Assembly: GCF_001411555.2 (NCBI RefSeq)
Contig: NC_049905.1
Location: 7,965,053 to 8,029,052, forward strand
Length of the DNA: 64,000 nucleotides
Direction of reading: 5' to 3'
From: Juglans regia
Taxonomy: Eukaryota > Streptophyta > Magnoliopsida > Fagales > Juglandaceae
The notes beneath the pieces are model-generated. The model made no database searches, had not been told where the DNA came from, and saw nothing but the letters and a program-made list of their open reading frames with translations. Positions 37,143-49,219 of this stretch are shown one piece after another; within the stretch, counting starts at the first letter, position 1, and every line of letters begins with the position of its first letter. The position numbers were made by a program, and so were the translations under genes.

Positions 37143-37557
37143 AAAGGAAAGTCAAGCCGAGCTGCTGCTCCGGAAACCTCCAGAGAGTTGACAAATGGAT
37201 GACACGGGAGGGAATAATATAGGACACGTGTCAGTCAACGGTGCTCTAATGAAATCTCCTCCGCCCGATCCAACGGTGATTACGGCTCGCCTACCCAAGT
37301 CATGTTCATTGGGCTTTGCTCTTTGACTTTTTCGATCCCCACCAGAATAAATGATACCTACACGCGCTATTTGTGGGGGTGAAACATAACCGCCTAAATC
37401 TTGCACACTTATAAACGAGAATTTGGTCCACGCTCTCAAGTGACACGTAGGGCTCGTAGGCTTAATCTACTCATCTAGACCTAAACCCATGAGTTTATTT
37501 AAACCGTACCCCTTAGTCAACGCCTCACCCAACACAAAAGCATTTAAAATATAAATA
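37143..37557 (+). promoter_or_regulatory. Promoter region of the PP2C gene
   Basis: A GC-richer block precedes the gene. A 10-bp palindromic G-box, GACACGTGTC (37223-37232), is followed by CAGTCAACGG with a W-box-like TCAAC. A TATA box, TATAAATA (37550-37557), lies 237 bases before the ATG. Binding by bZIP/bHLH or WRKY factors is inferred from these cores only. Confidence 0.6.
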
Positions 37558-37701
37558 AAAACAAACAGAAAAAAGATATATTTTCCTAATTATACTATCT
37601 TTTCAAAAACTCAACCTTAAAAGTCAGCGCTTCTGTCTTCAACCACTTCTTCTTTTCTCTTCTCCTTATTCTCAGCTTCCCTTTGGCTTTCTCTTTAGAT
37701 A

Positions 37702-37721
37702 ATGAATCCGCCATGAGATAA
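37702..37721 (+). other. Two overlapping mini-uORFs in the PP2C leader
   Basis: The leader contains ATG-AAT-CCG-CCA-TGA (37702-37716), overlapped by ATG-AGA-TAA (37713-37721), about 75-90 bases before the main ATG at 37794. They would be translated only if the transcript starts near the TATA box at 37550. Confidence 0.6.
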
Positions 37722-37793
37722 GAGTCACAGAGATAGATATTTTTGGGTTGCTCAAACAGAAAAAAGACTCCAATTTTTTCATTCTTTTTGGTG

Positions 37794-40700
37794 ATGGGGA
37801 ACGGCTTGGGAAAGATAACAATCTGTTTCACCTGCGGCGAAGAGGCTCGCCGGAGGCAGGAGATACCTGTTCTACTCTCGGGTCCAGAGGGCCACTCCTT
37901 CTGCTACGTAAGACCTGACCCGACACTACTTTCTTCCTCCAAGGTCCACTCCGAAGAGACAACTACCTTTAAAACTATCTCCGGCGCGTCAGTGAGCGCC
38001 AACACGTGGACTCCTCTGTCCACGGCTATCGTCGACGACTATTCATACCACGGTATCGAGCGAGCGGTGACGTTCGAGAGTTCCACCTCGTTCGCATCGA
38101 TTCCTCTCCAACCAATCCCGAGGAATCTGATGAATTCGGGCCCGATTTCTGGTAGCTTGTACGGAGTTCCAGGCTCTGGCCCCCTCGAAAGAGGATTCCT
38201 ATCGGGTCCGATTGAGCGGAGCTTCATGTCCGGCCCGGTTGATCCCGGGCTGTACTCCGGTCCAATCGAAAAGGGTTACTCTGATCAGTTCCAAAGGAGC
38301 TTCTCCCATGGGGGTTTCGCTTTCAGACCTAGATCGAGAAAGAGGAAGCTGATTCGTGTGCTTCAGCGAGCAATATCGAAGGCCATGTCTCGGGGGCAGC
38401 AAAACTCGATGGTTGCTCCGATCAAAGGCGGCGTCGTGAAAGAGCCTGATTGGTTTGTAGGGCCGGAGAAGCATCACAATGAGAATTTGACCGTGAGTAG
38501 CGTGAATTTCAGTAGTGATGGTAGCTTAGAAGACGACGACTACTTCGAAAGTCAGAATCTTCATTGGGCTCAAGGAAAAGCAGGGGAGGATCGGGTCCAC
38601 GTCGTCGTTTCGGAGGAGCGCGGCTGGGTATTCGTTGGGATTTACGATGGATTCAACGGCCCCGACGCGCCCGATTACTTGCTATCGAATTTATACTCTG
38701 CCGTTCACAAGGAGCTCAAGGGTTTATTGTGGGACGACGGATTTGGATCTGCGACGAGCACAATCACTTCTGCCGCTGCCACTTCCTCCCCTGTTCTATC
38801 ACAGACTTCCAATTCCGAGTCCAATTCCAGTTCGGAAATGGAATATTCCTTGAGGAATCGGACGGCGGGTGATGCTTGTGCCCGGGGCGTAGTTGAGGAG
38901 CCGGAGAATTACCCGTGTGCTAGTGGGGATGACGGGAAGCGAAAGAGGGGAAAGAAAAGTTCTTCGAGCAGCAAAAAGAAATGGGAGGAGAATCAGAGGA
39001 GGTGGTGGTGGAAGTGTGAGTGGGACCGGGAGAGAGTGGAGCTCGACCGGAGATTGAAGGAACAGTTACAGAAGAGTAGTTGTAAGTCTGCGTCGGATGG
39101 GTCGCAAACGATCAATCACGCAGATGTGTTGAAAGCGCTTTCGCAAGCTCTGACGAAGACAGAGGAGACCTATTTGGAGATTGCCGACAACATGGTTGCG
39201 GAAAATCCGGAGTTGGCGTTGATGGGTTCGTGTGTGCTGGTAATGCTAATGAAAGGTGAGGATGTGTATGTGATGAATGTGGGTGATAGTCGAGCCGTGT
39301 TAGCTCAGAAGGCTGAGCCCGATTACTGGATTGGCAGGACTCGGGATGACTTGGAGAGGATCACCGAAGAAACAACGCATGATCTGGAAGCGTCCGACGG
39401 CGATAGGCCCAGCACATGCCCGAATCTGACTGCTTTTCAGCTTAGCGTGGATCATAGCACTGATGTAGATGAGGTACAAAACACTCTTTGAAGTGTTGTT
39501 TTTAAAAGGAGATTGTTCTGGTCGATTGAATGTTTTGATTAGATTTCTCTCTTGCCTTTTTGTTTTGATGGATCAATGTTGGGTTGCATTGCAGGAGGTC
39601 CAGAGAATAAAGAATGAACATCCAGATGATGGTTGTGCTGTGATGAACGATCGTGTTAAGGGTTTGAAGGTCACTCGAGCTTTTGGTGCTGGGTTTCTCA
39701 AGAAGGTACCTTAACATTCTTAGCTTCCTAGATTTCAGTTTTCTTTCATGATTGCAACTTGAACATTGACAAATAGTTCGGCATCCTTTACTGGTGCTTG
39801 AAAAAGTAAATCCTGGAACATGGGATAGATGATGGTTGGGAATGAGAATTCTGAGAGATAGGCATATGTACAAAATCATGCACATTCACTCACAATGGTA
39901 ATGATGTACATTTCCAGTACCATTGATTACCGTGATCTCATATTCATTAGCTTAATAGAGCACTTAATTTTTCCATAGAGATGCACTAACTACTAGAATG
40001 ATACCTTGGAAATTAATTTCATGTGAAGTGGAAGAAAGCAATGAGTGATGCTGCTTTTGGCATGAACTACTGCCGGAAACATTGGAAAGAATCCAACTGT
40101 TTGTGTGAAAACTTCTAAATGATAGAAGCTTTGAGACATGGATAGTTGAATCTGCTCATCAGCCAAATGAAGCCCATTGTTTCTGTATAACTATTACATA
40201 GACAACAATGTGCATTGCTTTCTGCCCCTCAAACAGATGAGGTTTGTAAGCATGTGTCTGATAGGAGAGTTAAGTGTTCCTAGCAGAAATCTGTCAGAAT
40301 AGATTGATAGTGGAACAATTTGGTAAATTGGTGGTTTTATGTTTGCGTTTGGTCCTGCAGAAATCTATCTGCCTAAATTTCTTGTTTTAATGAGACGTTT
40401 TCTTGGTGTCTGCAGCCAAAATGGAACAATGCACTTTTGGAGACGTTCAGAATAGACTATGTAGGGACTTCACCTTATATCAATTGTGTTCCATCTCTAT
40501 ACCACCATAGCTTAGGTCCAAAAGACAGATTTTTGATATTATCTTCAGATGGACTCTATCAATACATGACGAATGAAGAAGCTGTTTCTGAAGTTGAACA
40601 ATTCATCACATTGCAACCTGAAGGAGACCCAGCACAACATCTGGTTGAGGAAGTGTTATTCCGTGCTGCAAAGAAAGCTGGTATGTTTCAAATTTCAATA

Positions 40701-40907
40701 AGGAATAGGCTTTTTTATGGAATAGAAACATTTTAACTAACTAATTTCTGAAATCGAAAAAATAAGTGATTTTGGGTTTGGTTAATTTCAGGTATGGATT
40801 TCCACGACTTACTCGAAATTCCACACGGGGATCGACGGCGTTACCATGATGATGTTTCCATCATTGTTATTTCTTTGGAGGGAAGAATATGGAAGTCATG
40901 GGTATAA
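37794..40907 (+). CDS. POLTERGEIST-like protein phosphatase 2C
   Basis: This is a membrane-associated Ser/Thr phosphatase of the POL/PLL group, which in Arabidopsis acts downstream of CLAVATA-type receptors in stem-cell and vascular patterning. Exons are 37794-39473, 39595-39705, 40416-40680 and 40792-40907. All junctions are GT-AG and in phase, giving 723 residues. The start MGNGLGK is a myristoylation signal, as in POL and PLL1; an upstream in-frame TTG is not the start. A Gly/Pro-rich segment repeating SGPIE-type units (about residues 115-165) precedes the split PP2C domain. Seen in that domain are [60 protein letters not shown] and the final [20 protein letters not shown] Ser- and Lys-rich insert (about 330-430) interrupts the domain, as is usual for this group. 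All motifs look intact. Whether it is POL, PLL1 or a paralogue I cannot tell. Confidence 0.95.
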
Positions 40908-42384
40908 GTAGAGAAAACCACAGATACAAGTTATAGAGACATCTGTTACAAAGTCAGTCAGCATTACCCCTATTTTGCTGTTTCTTCCTGGTCCCCTTGG
41001 TAATACTAGGAATTAAGCTCCAGGTACTGCTTCAGGGTCTTAGTTGGCAATTTACTGGGTGGTGATGAGTGTAAAGGTGTGAAAGCTGGTTCATGTTAAA
41101 TAGAAATGTCAATGAAAAATTGTGATATTCAAATAAATGGCATTCCTTTTTGAAAAGGGTTTTGTTCGGAATCACCACAACTATCATTTCTCTGCAATTC
41201 TTTTTTATCACAACTATATGAGGTTGGAAACACACTTTGTCATCTCAGCATCAGCATCTTTTCCCTTATAAGTTGTAAATAATTCACCACTTGTTTCCCA
41301 ACATCTACTCATTTGAGAATACTAGGTTTTTGTATTTGTGTTCTATCCTTTTCCCTTTCCAATTTGACAATGATGCATTGGTTGCAGAAGCACCATATTC
41401 CTAGGCAACACACAAACAAATTTAACCAAGATGTCCAAGTTGGCAACTAAGTTGTTGGTGCTCATTTTCATTCCCTTTACTGCCTTGTTGGAGAACAAAC
41501 AAATCTGGTTTTGGGGAATCATAAACTTTGACACAAAAAATCACAGAACTTTGGTGGAAAGGTTTTTTTTTTTTTTTTTTTAGTCGGGGAGGGGGGTCGA
41601 ACCCAAGACCTCCATTTTGGAGGTTTGGTGGAAAGTTCATGAATATTGCAGATGCCATTTTCAAAGTTAAAAATGGGGCAAGATCAGCAGCACAACGGAG
41701 TAGTAGATCATGCTTATGTTGCAAGAATTAGTCAATTCCACACAATTCCTTCTTTTGCTCAGTCTCTATTTCTCTTTTTTTGCAATCAAGGAGTTGAACT
41801 TCAAAACCTTCTTTTATTTAAGTTGTCCTTAGTAACTTGATACAATATAAAACCTTCTGCAGAAAAATGGTATCAGGCATAGAATATACATATGTCACCC
41901 TTTGATTACAATATATGGATATCTTTTGCCTATGCCACGTGGAGAAACAAGAGCCCTGTGATGGACCTTCTTTGGAGGACCCAATTATAGTTAATCCTAA
42001 CTGCTAGTGATGGACCTGCTATCTACATGAATGGATGGTAAATGTTATGCAGGTGGGATAGGTTGGTATTAATGAAAACCTGTCATTTGGTCAATAAATT
42101 TATTTCTAACCAAGATTCCGGCAGTTTGTCATTTCATTATTATAATTTTTTCATATTTTTTAAAATAATAATAATAAAAAAATAATATTTTAACAATATT
42201 TTTTTTAATTTTCAACAAAAACTATTTTATCTCATCTCTTAGATCCGAACCATCCTATTCTTTCTCTGCAAAATTCCACCTATCCCAAGCACTTCTTTCG
42301 TTGCTAGCTAGGTAGAGTCACGGGGTCTTGTTTTTTCGATATGAGAATTTCTTGAAAATTTCATAATTATTTAAATATCATTTT

Positions 42385-42422
<38 letters not shown>

Positions 42423-42652
42423 AAGAAAACTCTGTTGATGTTTGCGCTTTATTTTTTTTTTCTATAATATTTTTAGTTAAAGTGATTGATTTTGATATTT
42501 GTAATTTTTTTTTTTTTTTTTGTGATTGAAACAATGCTTAAAGGCCTTTTTTTTCCTTGGTAATTAAAAGACGTTTCTATGAAAAATGAGAATTTTCAAA
42601 TATCTAAATACTTTTCTCTAATATATATGTATGCATGCATATAATATAAATA

Positions 42653-42688
<36 letters not shown>

Positions 42689-43782
42689 TTTTGTTACTCA
42701 CAAGCCGTGCATTAATACACTACTTATAGTATAATTTTAAAAAAAGTCAAAACATCAAACATTTCTTAATATAAGTAATGCAGAAGACTTCCACATCAAC
42801 TGCATATTGGGTATATAAAAAAAAAAAAAAAAAAAAAAAGCTTATAAACAAATTCTCTATATATCATCTATTTATTAGTCCCTCACACAAATTCTGGAAA
42901 ACATCTGGGCTAATAGAACTGTATTAATTAGTCCAATCCAATACTTGGGCTAATGAAGTGCCTCCAAAATCACTTCCAAACACTGAACAAGGGAGGGAAA
43001 ACCCAGAAATGTGACCTCATGGATCTGCATTTATCACACATGAATACTTCGTCAATTGTTCTTAGAGCTTCTGATTGATTTTTTTTTTCTTCTGTATCAT
43101 GACGAAAATGAGAATTATCTGTGTTGATAACTAATCATCACCAACAAAAAATGATAAATTAATATGATATTATTTATGAGAAATTCTATTTACAGTCTTG
43201 AGTGGGAGACTTCATGTACAGTTCCATTGATGAATGAGAGTGAAAGAAAAAAAATATATCATTTTAAAAATAATATTATTATAATTTAATTTTTTTTAAA
43301 CATAATTATATAAGCTTGCATAAACATTTTCGATTTTTAGGTAACCTCATAAAAAGAAGCGTTGAAATATCGGTTGGTAAGCGGGGGCATCCATGCAAAG
43401 TAGGCTTCAACCAGTTAACCATTCATGTCTATCTGGTGGGAAAGTCACAGTTCTCGAACGGCTGACTGATAGGTTCTGGGGGAGGTCCAGTTGATCATTC
43501 ACCAGCTTGATCCATTTGGAGACTGTATGTAGACTAACTCATTATATATTATATCAAAGTTTTTGAAACGAGATATAAAAACCTAAAATTTGTGGAGCGC
43601 GAGTCAATTAGCAGTCTAACGAGGTGTGTTTCTGCCTTATTGAACCTAGACTAATGACATTTTTTCTTCTAGTTTTATCATTAGTATGAATTACATAATT
43701 TATTAATGTGCCATATTTTGGGTATCTCTTAAAATGTGCTATATGTAACAAATATAAATATAATTAAAGATAATAATATTTA
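40908..43782. other. Intergenic, 3' flank of PP2C gene and repeats
   Basis: AATAAA-like signals occur near 41131. At 41,560-41,620 a GGGTCGAACCC B-box-like motif next to a T-run resembles the end of a SINE on the minus strand, but no A box is present. A degenerate Tourist-like MITE lies at about 42135-42253. (TA)n runs lie at 42389-42413 and 42655-42683. No gene is supported. Confidence 0.55.
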
Positions 43783-45560
43783 TGTAACGCTCTGATCTCA
43801 GAGGTCCAAAGAGTTAGGTCCTGTTACTTAAAATGATCTACCATAACACAATTATATATACTCCAAAAACTCTATAAAATATAAACTTATTTGTTCAACA
43901 CAAATATATATGTTTCTCCACAGGGATACTAAACAAATACCTCAACATAAAAAAATAAAATCTCTATAAAAATTAGGGAATATTCATGTCTCAAAATACC
44001 CAGAAAAACATAAATTAAAATCTACTAAATATGACTCTCCAATAATTATTTGTACCTTTTATAACTGATTCCTCTATGATAATCAAATATTACTAATACT
44101 TCATACTCTTGTTTTTCAGTTGAACCATCAAAATTATCTGAAAAATATTGTGGAGATAAGGGGTGAGTTATCAACAACTCAATAAGCAGAGAACATATAC
44201 TAGTATGTAAACATAAGCATTTAAAGAATTCAAAATGCAGAACAAAATATTTTTACTTTCAAAATACAGAATCATAACATGTTATCAAAAATATCAGAGT
44301 GAAAGTTTAGAAATATTCTTATTTAAAAGCCCTTTGGTGTAGTATAACTGAAACATTACATCAGAAAATAACTTCATGTTTAACCCCCGTGGTAGGGTTG
44401 TGCAAATCCCGATGGTCAACTGAGTATAAACATAATGTAAAATTTTCCACTTATTCATTCTTGGAGCCCTGAGTATGCACACAGGAAAAACCAAGCAGAT
44501 TACCACTTTGCTTTCAAGTGGGTGCACCAGAAACAGAAAAGCTGGTACCAACCCGAACAGAGGCCACAATTTTACACCCGTGATGAGGTCAAAAATAGAA
44601 TATCATGCCAGAGATTTTTAGATATCACATCATATCATATCAGAGTACAAAACATATTCAGAACACAACAAAATCAAATCATCGTCACATAATTATGCAC
44701 AAAATTTCATATTCGCTCCATTTGCACAATTCAAAAACAAAATGCTAAAAATAACTCATGTCTACATCAGTAATGATAAAAAATATATTTTTCTTCTTAA
44801 ACAAATTTCATAAGTAATGCAAATAAAATGACCGAGGTTGTTTTCAAGTTTTTTTTTTTTCATAACAAAACATGCATATTTTGCAGAAAATTAATCTTGA
44901 TATATTTGTTTTATGCAAAGTCTAGCATAAGAACCCTACTTACCATGACTTTTAATTTTTCTAAATTTTTTTCCACAACTGTACCGAACGAATATCAATT
45001 GTCATCTATACATAATACTAAACATTACTAAATTTCTAAGCAAACTTGCTAAAATTCTCCATTTACTTAAATACATAATACATAAATAGTTTTAATATTT
45101 ATTTTGTTTTATACATAACTTAATAGATACCAATATATATATATTTTTTCTATAATAACCTATCTACACTTTCAATTTACAACTACATAAAATAATTATA
45201 TCAATTGAACGTAACCAGCGAAACTCATTTAGTAAGATAGACTTAAATTAGATTTAAGTGTTTAAAATAAAAAAAAAAAATTTTATTAATAGCGACTGAA
45301 CTTTTGTTGTAATAATTAGTACATAAAAATGTAACTTAAATTTGTAAGTATTTACTGTAAAAATATGTTTGGGCTAATAAACATAAGACTAAGCCCAACT
45401 TAAATACCAACTTTAAAACAAGCCCAACCTGCAACGTAAGGAGAAGCCTAAAATAAAATAAGTCCAACGTAAAATCAATCCTGTCATTGATTTTCATGTG
45501 GCAAATATGTAATTTGGGTATGTAAATGTTTGCTTTACGAAGGCTACACCACGATCGCTT
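43783..45560 (-). repeat. Possible degenerate LTR-like repeat
   Basis: It begins TGTAACGCTCTGATCTCAGAGG on the plus strand and contains GGTGAGTTATCAACAACTCAATAAGCAGAGAA. I associate this wording with dispersed LTR-type repeats in plant genomes, read here on the minus strand. I find no second copy or target duplication in the window, so the call is weak. Confidence 0.35.
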
Positions 45561-47653
45561 GTGAAATGAGAGAGATGGTGAGACAGAGACTCATTTGAGA
45601 AGGAACAGTGCGAGTGGTTCACCGTGAGGAAAGCAACTAGCGGCGATTAGGTGATTGGGCTCAACGGAAGAGCATTGGAAGAGGGAGAGAGAACCGTCAC
45701 TCAGTGACTCCCGAGAGAGAGAGAGAGGGAGAGAGAGAGAGACGTGAGAGGGAGAAACGGAGAAGAGGCAACGGGCTTACCGAGAGGAAAAGCAAATGGC
45801 GGACCTGGAGTGGCATGCAATGCCCCGCAGCACTTTCTATGCAAGTGGAGGCGACGTGGAAGGGCTGGCGACGTTGCTGGGCTTCACCGTGCCATGGCTG
45901 GTGGTTGAGATGTCTGTGTGGAAAGGCTGTGGATGGGTTAGTGTTAGCAGTGATAAATCGTATTTTCGGGTCGTATTCGTGTCATATCAAGTCATAAATA
46001 TTCAACTATATAGGTCAATCGGAAGCCAACCCTTTAAGCTAAACATGTCAAAATTTTAAACTCTAACACAACCCATTTAGTTTACAGGTCGTATTGTATC
46101 AATCGTTTAATAATTAATTAGAAATATGCTAACACGACATGACTCATTTAGACCTATTTGTTTCATGTAAATGAGTTGAACTAAAATACATAACTCATTT
46201 GATCTGATTAAGATAATTTCACATAAAAATTCAAATCTATATTTATTAATAACCACAATATTTTAAAAAATATATATCAATATTTTTCAAATTTTAACAT
46301 ATAATAAAACCAATATTGCAAGCCATACATTAACAAATATGAACATAAGTCTAAAATTATAATTCCAACAATAAAAATATAAGTATACTGAGAAATACCA
46401 ATATTTCTACTTAACAATAATAAATTTTATTTAAATAAATTCTAAACGTGTTGATTTTGTGTTAAGTAAGTTGACCCGTTATTGACTCATTTATAAATCA
46501 TGTCTTAACAGCTTAACCCGTTTTGACCCGAACCCATTAACATCAAACTCAAACCCGTGAATTTCGTGTCATGTTTGTGTTGGGTTCACGGGTCGTGTCA
46601 CATATTGACACATCTAGTTAATTAGGGTACTCTATTTTGGTGAAGGGGAAACAAAGGCTTTCGATGGTTTTACAAAAGGTGGGTAGTAATGTGCAGGGAG
46701 TCTCACAGTGGCTGTGAGGTGGGTTAGGGCAGAGGTTTAAGCGGTGGGCTTGGAGGCTTCTATCATGTGGGGTTGTTGCGTGGAGAAACTAGGTGGCTCG
46801 AGTGGAAGAGCTTGGTAGTGGGGTTACCTTATGGTGGTGCAGTGGCAACTTTAGTCTAAAGGTTGATCAATACGTGCATGAGGGTCTCTACATGAAGTCT
46901 GTAACGTGTATATATATAGTGTTGCTGTGAACCCTCGTGGGAAAGAGACGTGCATGGATTCTAGACCTGGCTCATGGGCTTAGGTCTTGGGTAAATTTTG
47001 AGATATTTGGGCTCACGTCTTGGGTGGTGTAAAGACTTAATAAATTGATTGGCCCAATTAGCATAGTCCAAATAATCTATTTGATTTGTCTACATTTTCA
47101 TGGGTCGAGTATTTAATCAACACTAATGGACCTCATCTCAACTTCTAAAATAACCCAACTTGACCCATAATTTTTCAAGTCAATTCCCACTTGGTCTATT
47201 AAAAAATATTAACCTAATTATTAAGTCCAACAAAATCCATACTCTGCCAAAATAAATTTTGAGCCTATAATCTATTCCAAAATTATTTGTTAAATCTCAA
47301 GTGGAATTTTCATACATATTAATCCAAAATTTTTTATAGAATCTGCAATTTGCTTGGACTTGGTGCTGGGCCTAAGTTTTACAATTTAAATCGAAGATTT
47401 TAATTCTGAAGTTAGATAAATAAATGACGAATAAATATGAAAGATGACAATTCCAAATTTGCCACGTCACCTGATTATAACTTGCATGGCAATTGAAAAG
47501 TTTGATTTTTGATGACAAGTTTTTCAACACTCATATTCGTTTAGAAGTAACAAAAAATTCCACATCTGTACATCATATTTTTAGGGCGTTTGAATATTTG
47601 CATTTGGACCACAATTTTTGATGCCAACACAACGTGATCAAAGTAGGCATTCA
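45561..47653. other. Intergenic; GC-richer block split by a hAT element
   Basis: The interval 45,560-45,940 is G-rich with a (GA)n run (45714-45745), and 46,620-46,900 is similarly G-rich. The hAT-like element at 45945-46616 separates them, so they may once have been contiguous. Frames of 87-97 codons exist, but none shows a recognisable domain. The rest, to 47,653, is AT-rich. Confidence 0.5.
45945..46616 (-). mobile_element. Non-autonomous hAT-like element, copy 2
   Basis: Read on the minus strand it starts TAGATGTGTCAATATGTGACACG and ends CGATTTATCACTGCTA, matching the ends of the element at 15412-16131. Flanks GTTAGTGT and GTTAATTA agree at five of eight positions, consistent with an old 8-bp duplication. 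Shared interior motifs include ATTGGTT/AACCAAT next to TTAACATATAATAA and the GACCCGTT runs. Confidence 0.7.
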
Positions 47654-47658
47654 GAGAC

Positions 47659-48016
47659 TGATGTAGGACGTCCACGAGCTGGCCACCAACGTAAGACGTC
47701 AACAAGCAGGAAGCAACGTAGAACGTCAAATATTTTCTATGATTTTTTTTCCTTTTCTTTTCCATAGCAAATAAGTTAAGTTGATACTCTGTTATTGTTA
47801 TAATTTCTTTCCTTTTGTTTACGACGTTCATATAGTAACTTTCCATACCAAATACTTTCCATTTTTGTTAATCTCTTCCTACAAATAACTTGTGAGTGGG
47901 ATGAGAAGAGTAGTTTTTGCATTATTAATAAAATTGATTCTCGGTTTGTTCAAAGAGAAGACACAGTTCTTCTTTAAGTTTATATCTATTGTCTGTTTCC
48001 GTCTTCCGCTACGCCA
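47659..48016 (+). repeat. 5' LTR of the gypsy element (358 bp)
   Basis: Begins TGATGTAGGACG and ends GCTACGCCA. It contains 13 bases (ATTGTCTGTTTCC, about 47986-47998) that the 3' LTR lacks. I find no other difference by eye. Confidence 0.95.
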
Positions 48017-48019
48017 AAT

Positions 48020-48031
48020 TGGCATCAGAGC
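48020..48031 (+). other. Primer-binding site, Met-tRNA like
   Basis: TGGCATCAGAGC lies three bases after the 5' LTR. It differs by one base from TGGTATCAGAGC, complementary to the 3' end of initiator Met tRNA. Confidence 0.8.
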
Positions 48032-48049
48032 AAGGTTGCGCCTGGCTCG

Positions 48050-49219
48050 ATGGCAGGAGAAGAAGGTAACTTTCATGATGAAGGGCGTGGAGTACCGGCC
48101 CTCTGGGCTGCTGTCCAGTCGCAAAACCAGCAAAACCAACAACGATTCGAAGGGATCGAAAGGATGTTGCAGGAAATACAAAGAGCTGTTACCAATGTCC
48201 ACGTTGGTGAGGGGCATCAGGAGAATAGAAGAAATCAAGATAACCCACATGGAGGCCGAGGCTTCATACCAAGGCGACGAAATCAAGCACCAGAAGATTC
48301 ATCCAGTGATGAGGAGGTTGCTGGCTTTGAAGGTGAGGGCCTAGCTAATAGAAGGGGTCCGGATCAAAATAACAACTTTCGTATTAAGATTGACTTGCCA
48401 TGCTTTAACGGACATCTCCATGTCGAGAGTTTTCTCGACTGGTTATTGGAAGTAGAAAATTTTTTTGATTACATGCAAACCCCTGAAGCACAGCAAGTGA
48501 AATTAGTGGCTTACAAATTGCGTGGTGGTGCATCGGCATGGTGGGAACAAATGCAAAATAATAGGCGACGGCAGGGTAAACAACCAGTGCGGGCATGGCC
48601 GAAAATGAAGCGACTGATGAGAGCGAGGTTCCTACCGCCGGATTATGAACAGATTCTGTATCAGCAATATCAGAATTGCAAGCAAGGCATGAGAACTGTT
48701 AGCGACTACACGGAAGAATTTTATAGATTGAACTCGCGCAACAACCTTTCGGAAACAGAGGGTCAACAAGTTGCGAGGTTCGTGGGAGGATTACGCCTGG
48801 CCATCCAAGACAAGGTCTCGTTGCATACAGTATGGACATTATCGGAGGCTGTTAATTTAGCCCTGAAGATTGAACTACAACTGTCTCGACCACCATCGAG
48901 AGCACCGTCTTTTAATCCACCCGCCAAGGCTGTTGATCAACCACCTCGGCCGAACGATTCACGACCAAGCTCATCTAGTCGTCCGCAAAGAGGAAACACT
49001 AACAACCAAGCAGGAAGAGAAACGACCACTCCATCGGCACAAAGGGGCAGCACCAACAATAATCCTTATTCCAAGCCTATGTTGGGAAAATGCTTCCGAT
49101 GCAACCAGCCTGGACATCGCTCTAATGAGTGTCCTACGCGACGAACAGTGCATATGATTGAAGGAGAAGAAGGGAGTCAAGAGGAAGAGGGTGACAGTGA
49201 AGGCGAAGGAGCAGGATAA
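48050..49219 (+). CDS. Retrotransposon Gag
   Basis: This is the structural protein that packages element RNA. It has 389 residues. The retrotransposon gag block runs from about residue 105 to 275, with FLDWLLEVENFFDY, GGASAWWEQ and VSDYTEEFYRLNSRN. A Pro/Ser/Arg-rich hinge follows, then a zinc knuckle CFRCNQPGHRSNEC (CX2CX4HX4C). An N-terminal segment before the domain is acidic and Gln-rich. The frame ends at a TAA at 49217-49219 but continues in the same frame into the protease segment. Whether the stop is a mutation or a separator is unresolved. Confidence 0.9.
   Translation: MAGEEGNFHDEGRGVPALWAAVQSQNQQNQQRFEGIERMLQEIQRAVTNVHVGEGHQENRRNQDNPHGGRGFIPRRRNQAPEDSSSDEEVAGFEGEGLANRRGPDQNNNFRIKIDLPCFNGHLHVESFLDWLLEVENFFDYMQTPEAQQVKLVAYKLRGGASAWWEQMQNNRRRQGKQPVRAWPKMKRLMRARFLPPDYEQILYQQYQNCKQGMRTVSDYTEEFYRLNSRNNLSETEGQQVARFVGGLRLAIQDKVSLHTVWTLSEAVNLALKIELQLSRPPSRAPSFNPPAKAVDQPPRPNDSRPSSSSRPQRGNTNNQAGRETTTPSAQRGSTNNNPYSKPMLGKCFRCNQPGHRSNECPTRRTVHMIEGEEGSQEEEGDSEGEGAG

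Noticed and set aside
41528..41640. Possible tRNA gene or SINE from GGGTCGAACCC
   Set aside because: Only a B-box-like motif next to a T-run is present; no A box, cloverleaf or target duplication.
43783..45560. Confident LTR retrotransposon call
   Set aside because: The TGTAACG start and internal wording are suggestive, but no paired LTR, primer site or duplication was found, so it is listed only as a weak repeat.
45704..46059. Frames of 87-97 codons in the GA-rich block
   Set aside because: No recognisable domain, and the second part runs into a hAT-like element.
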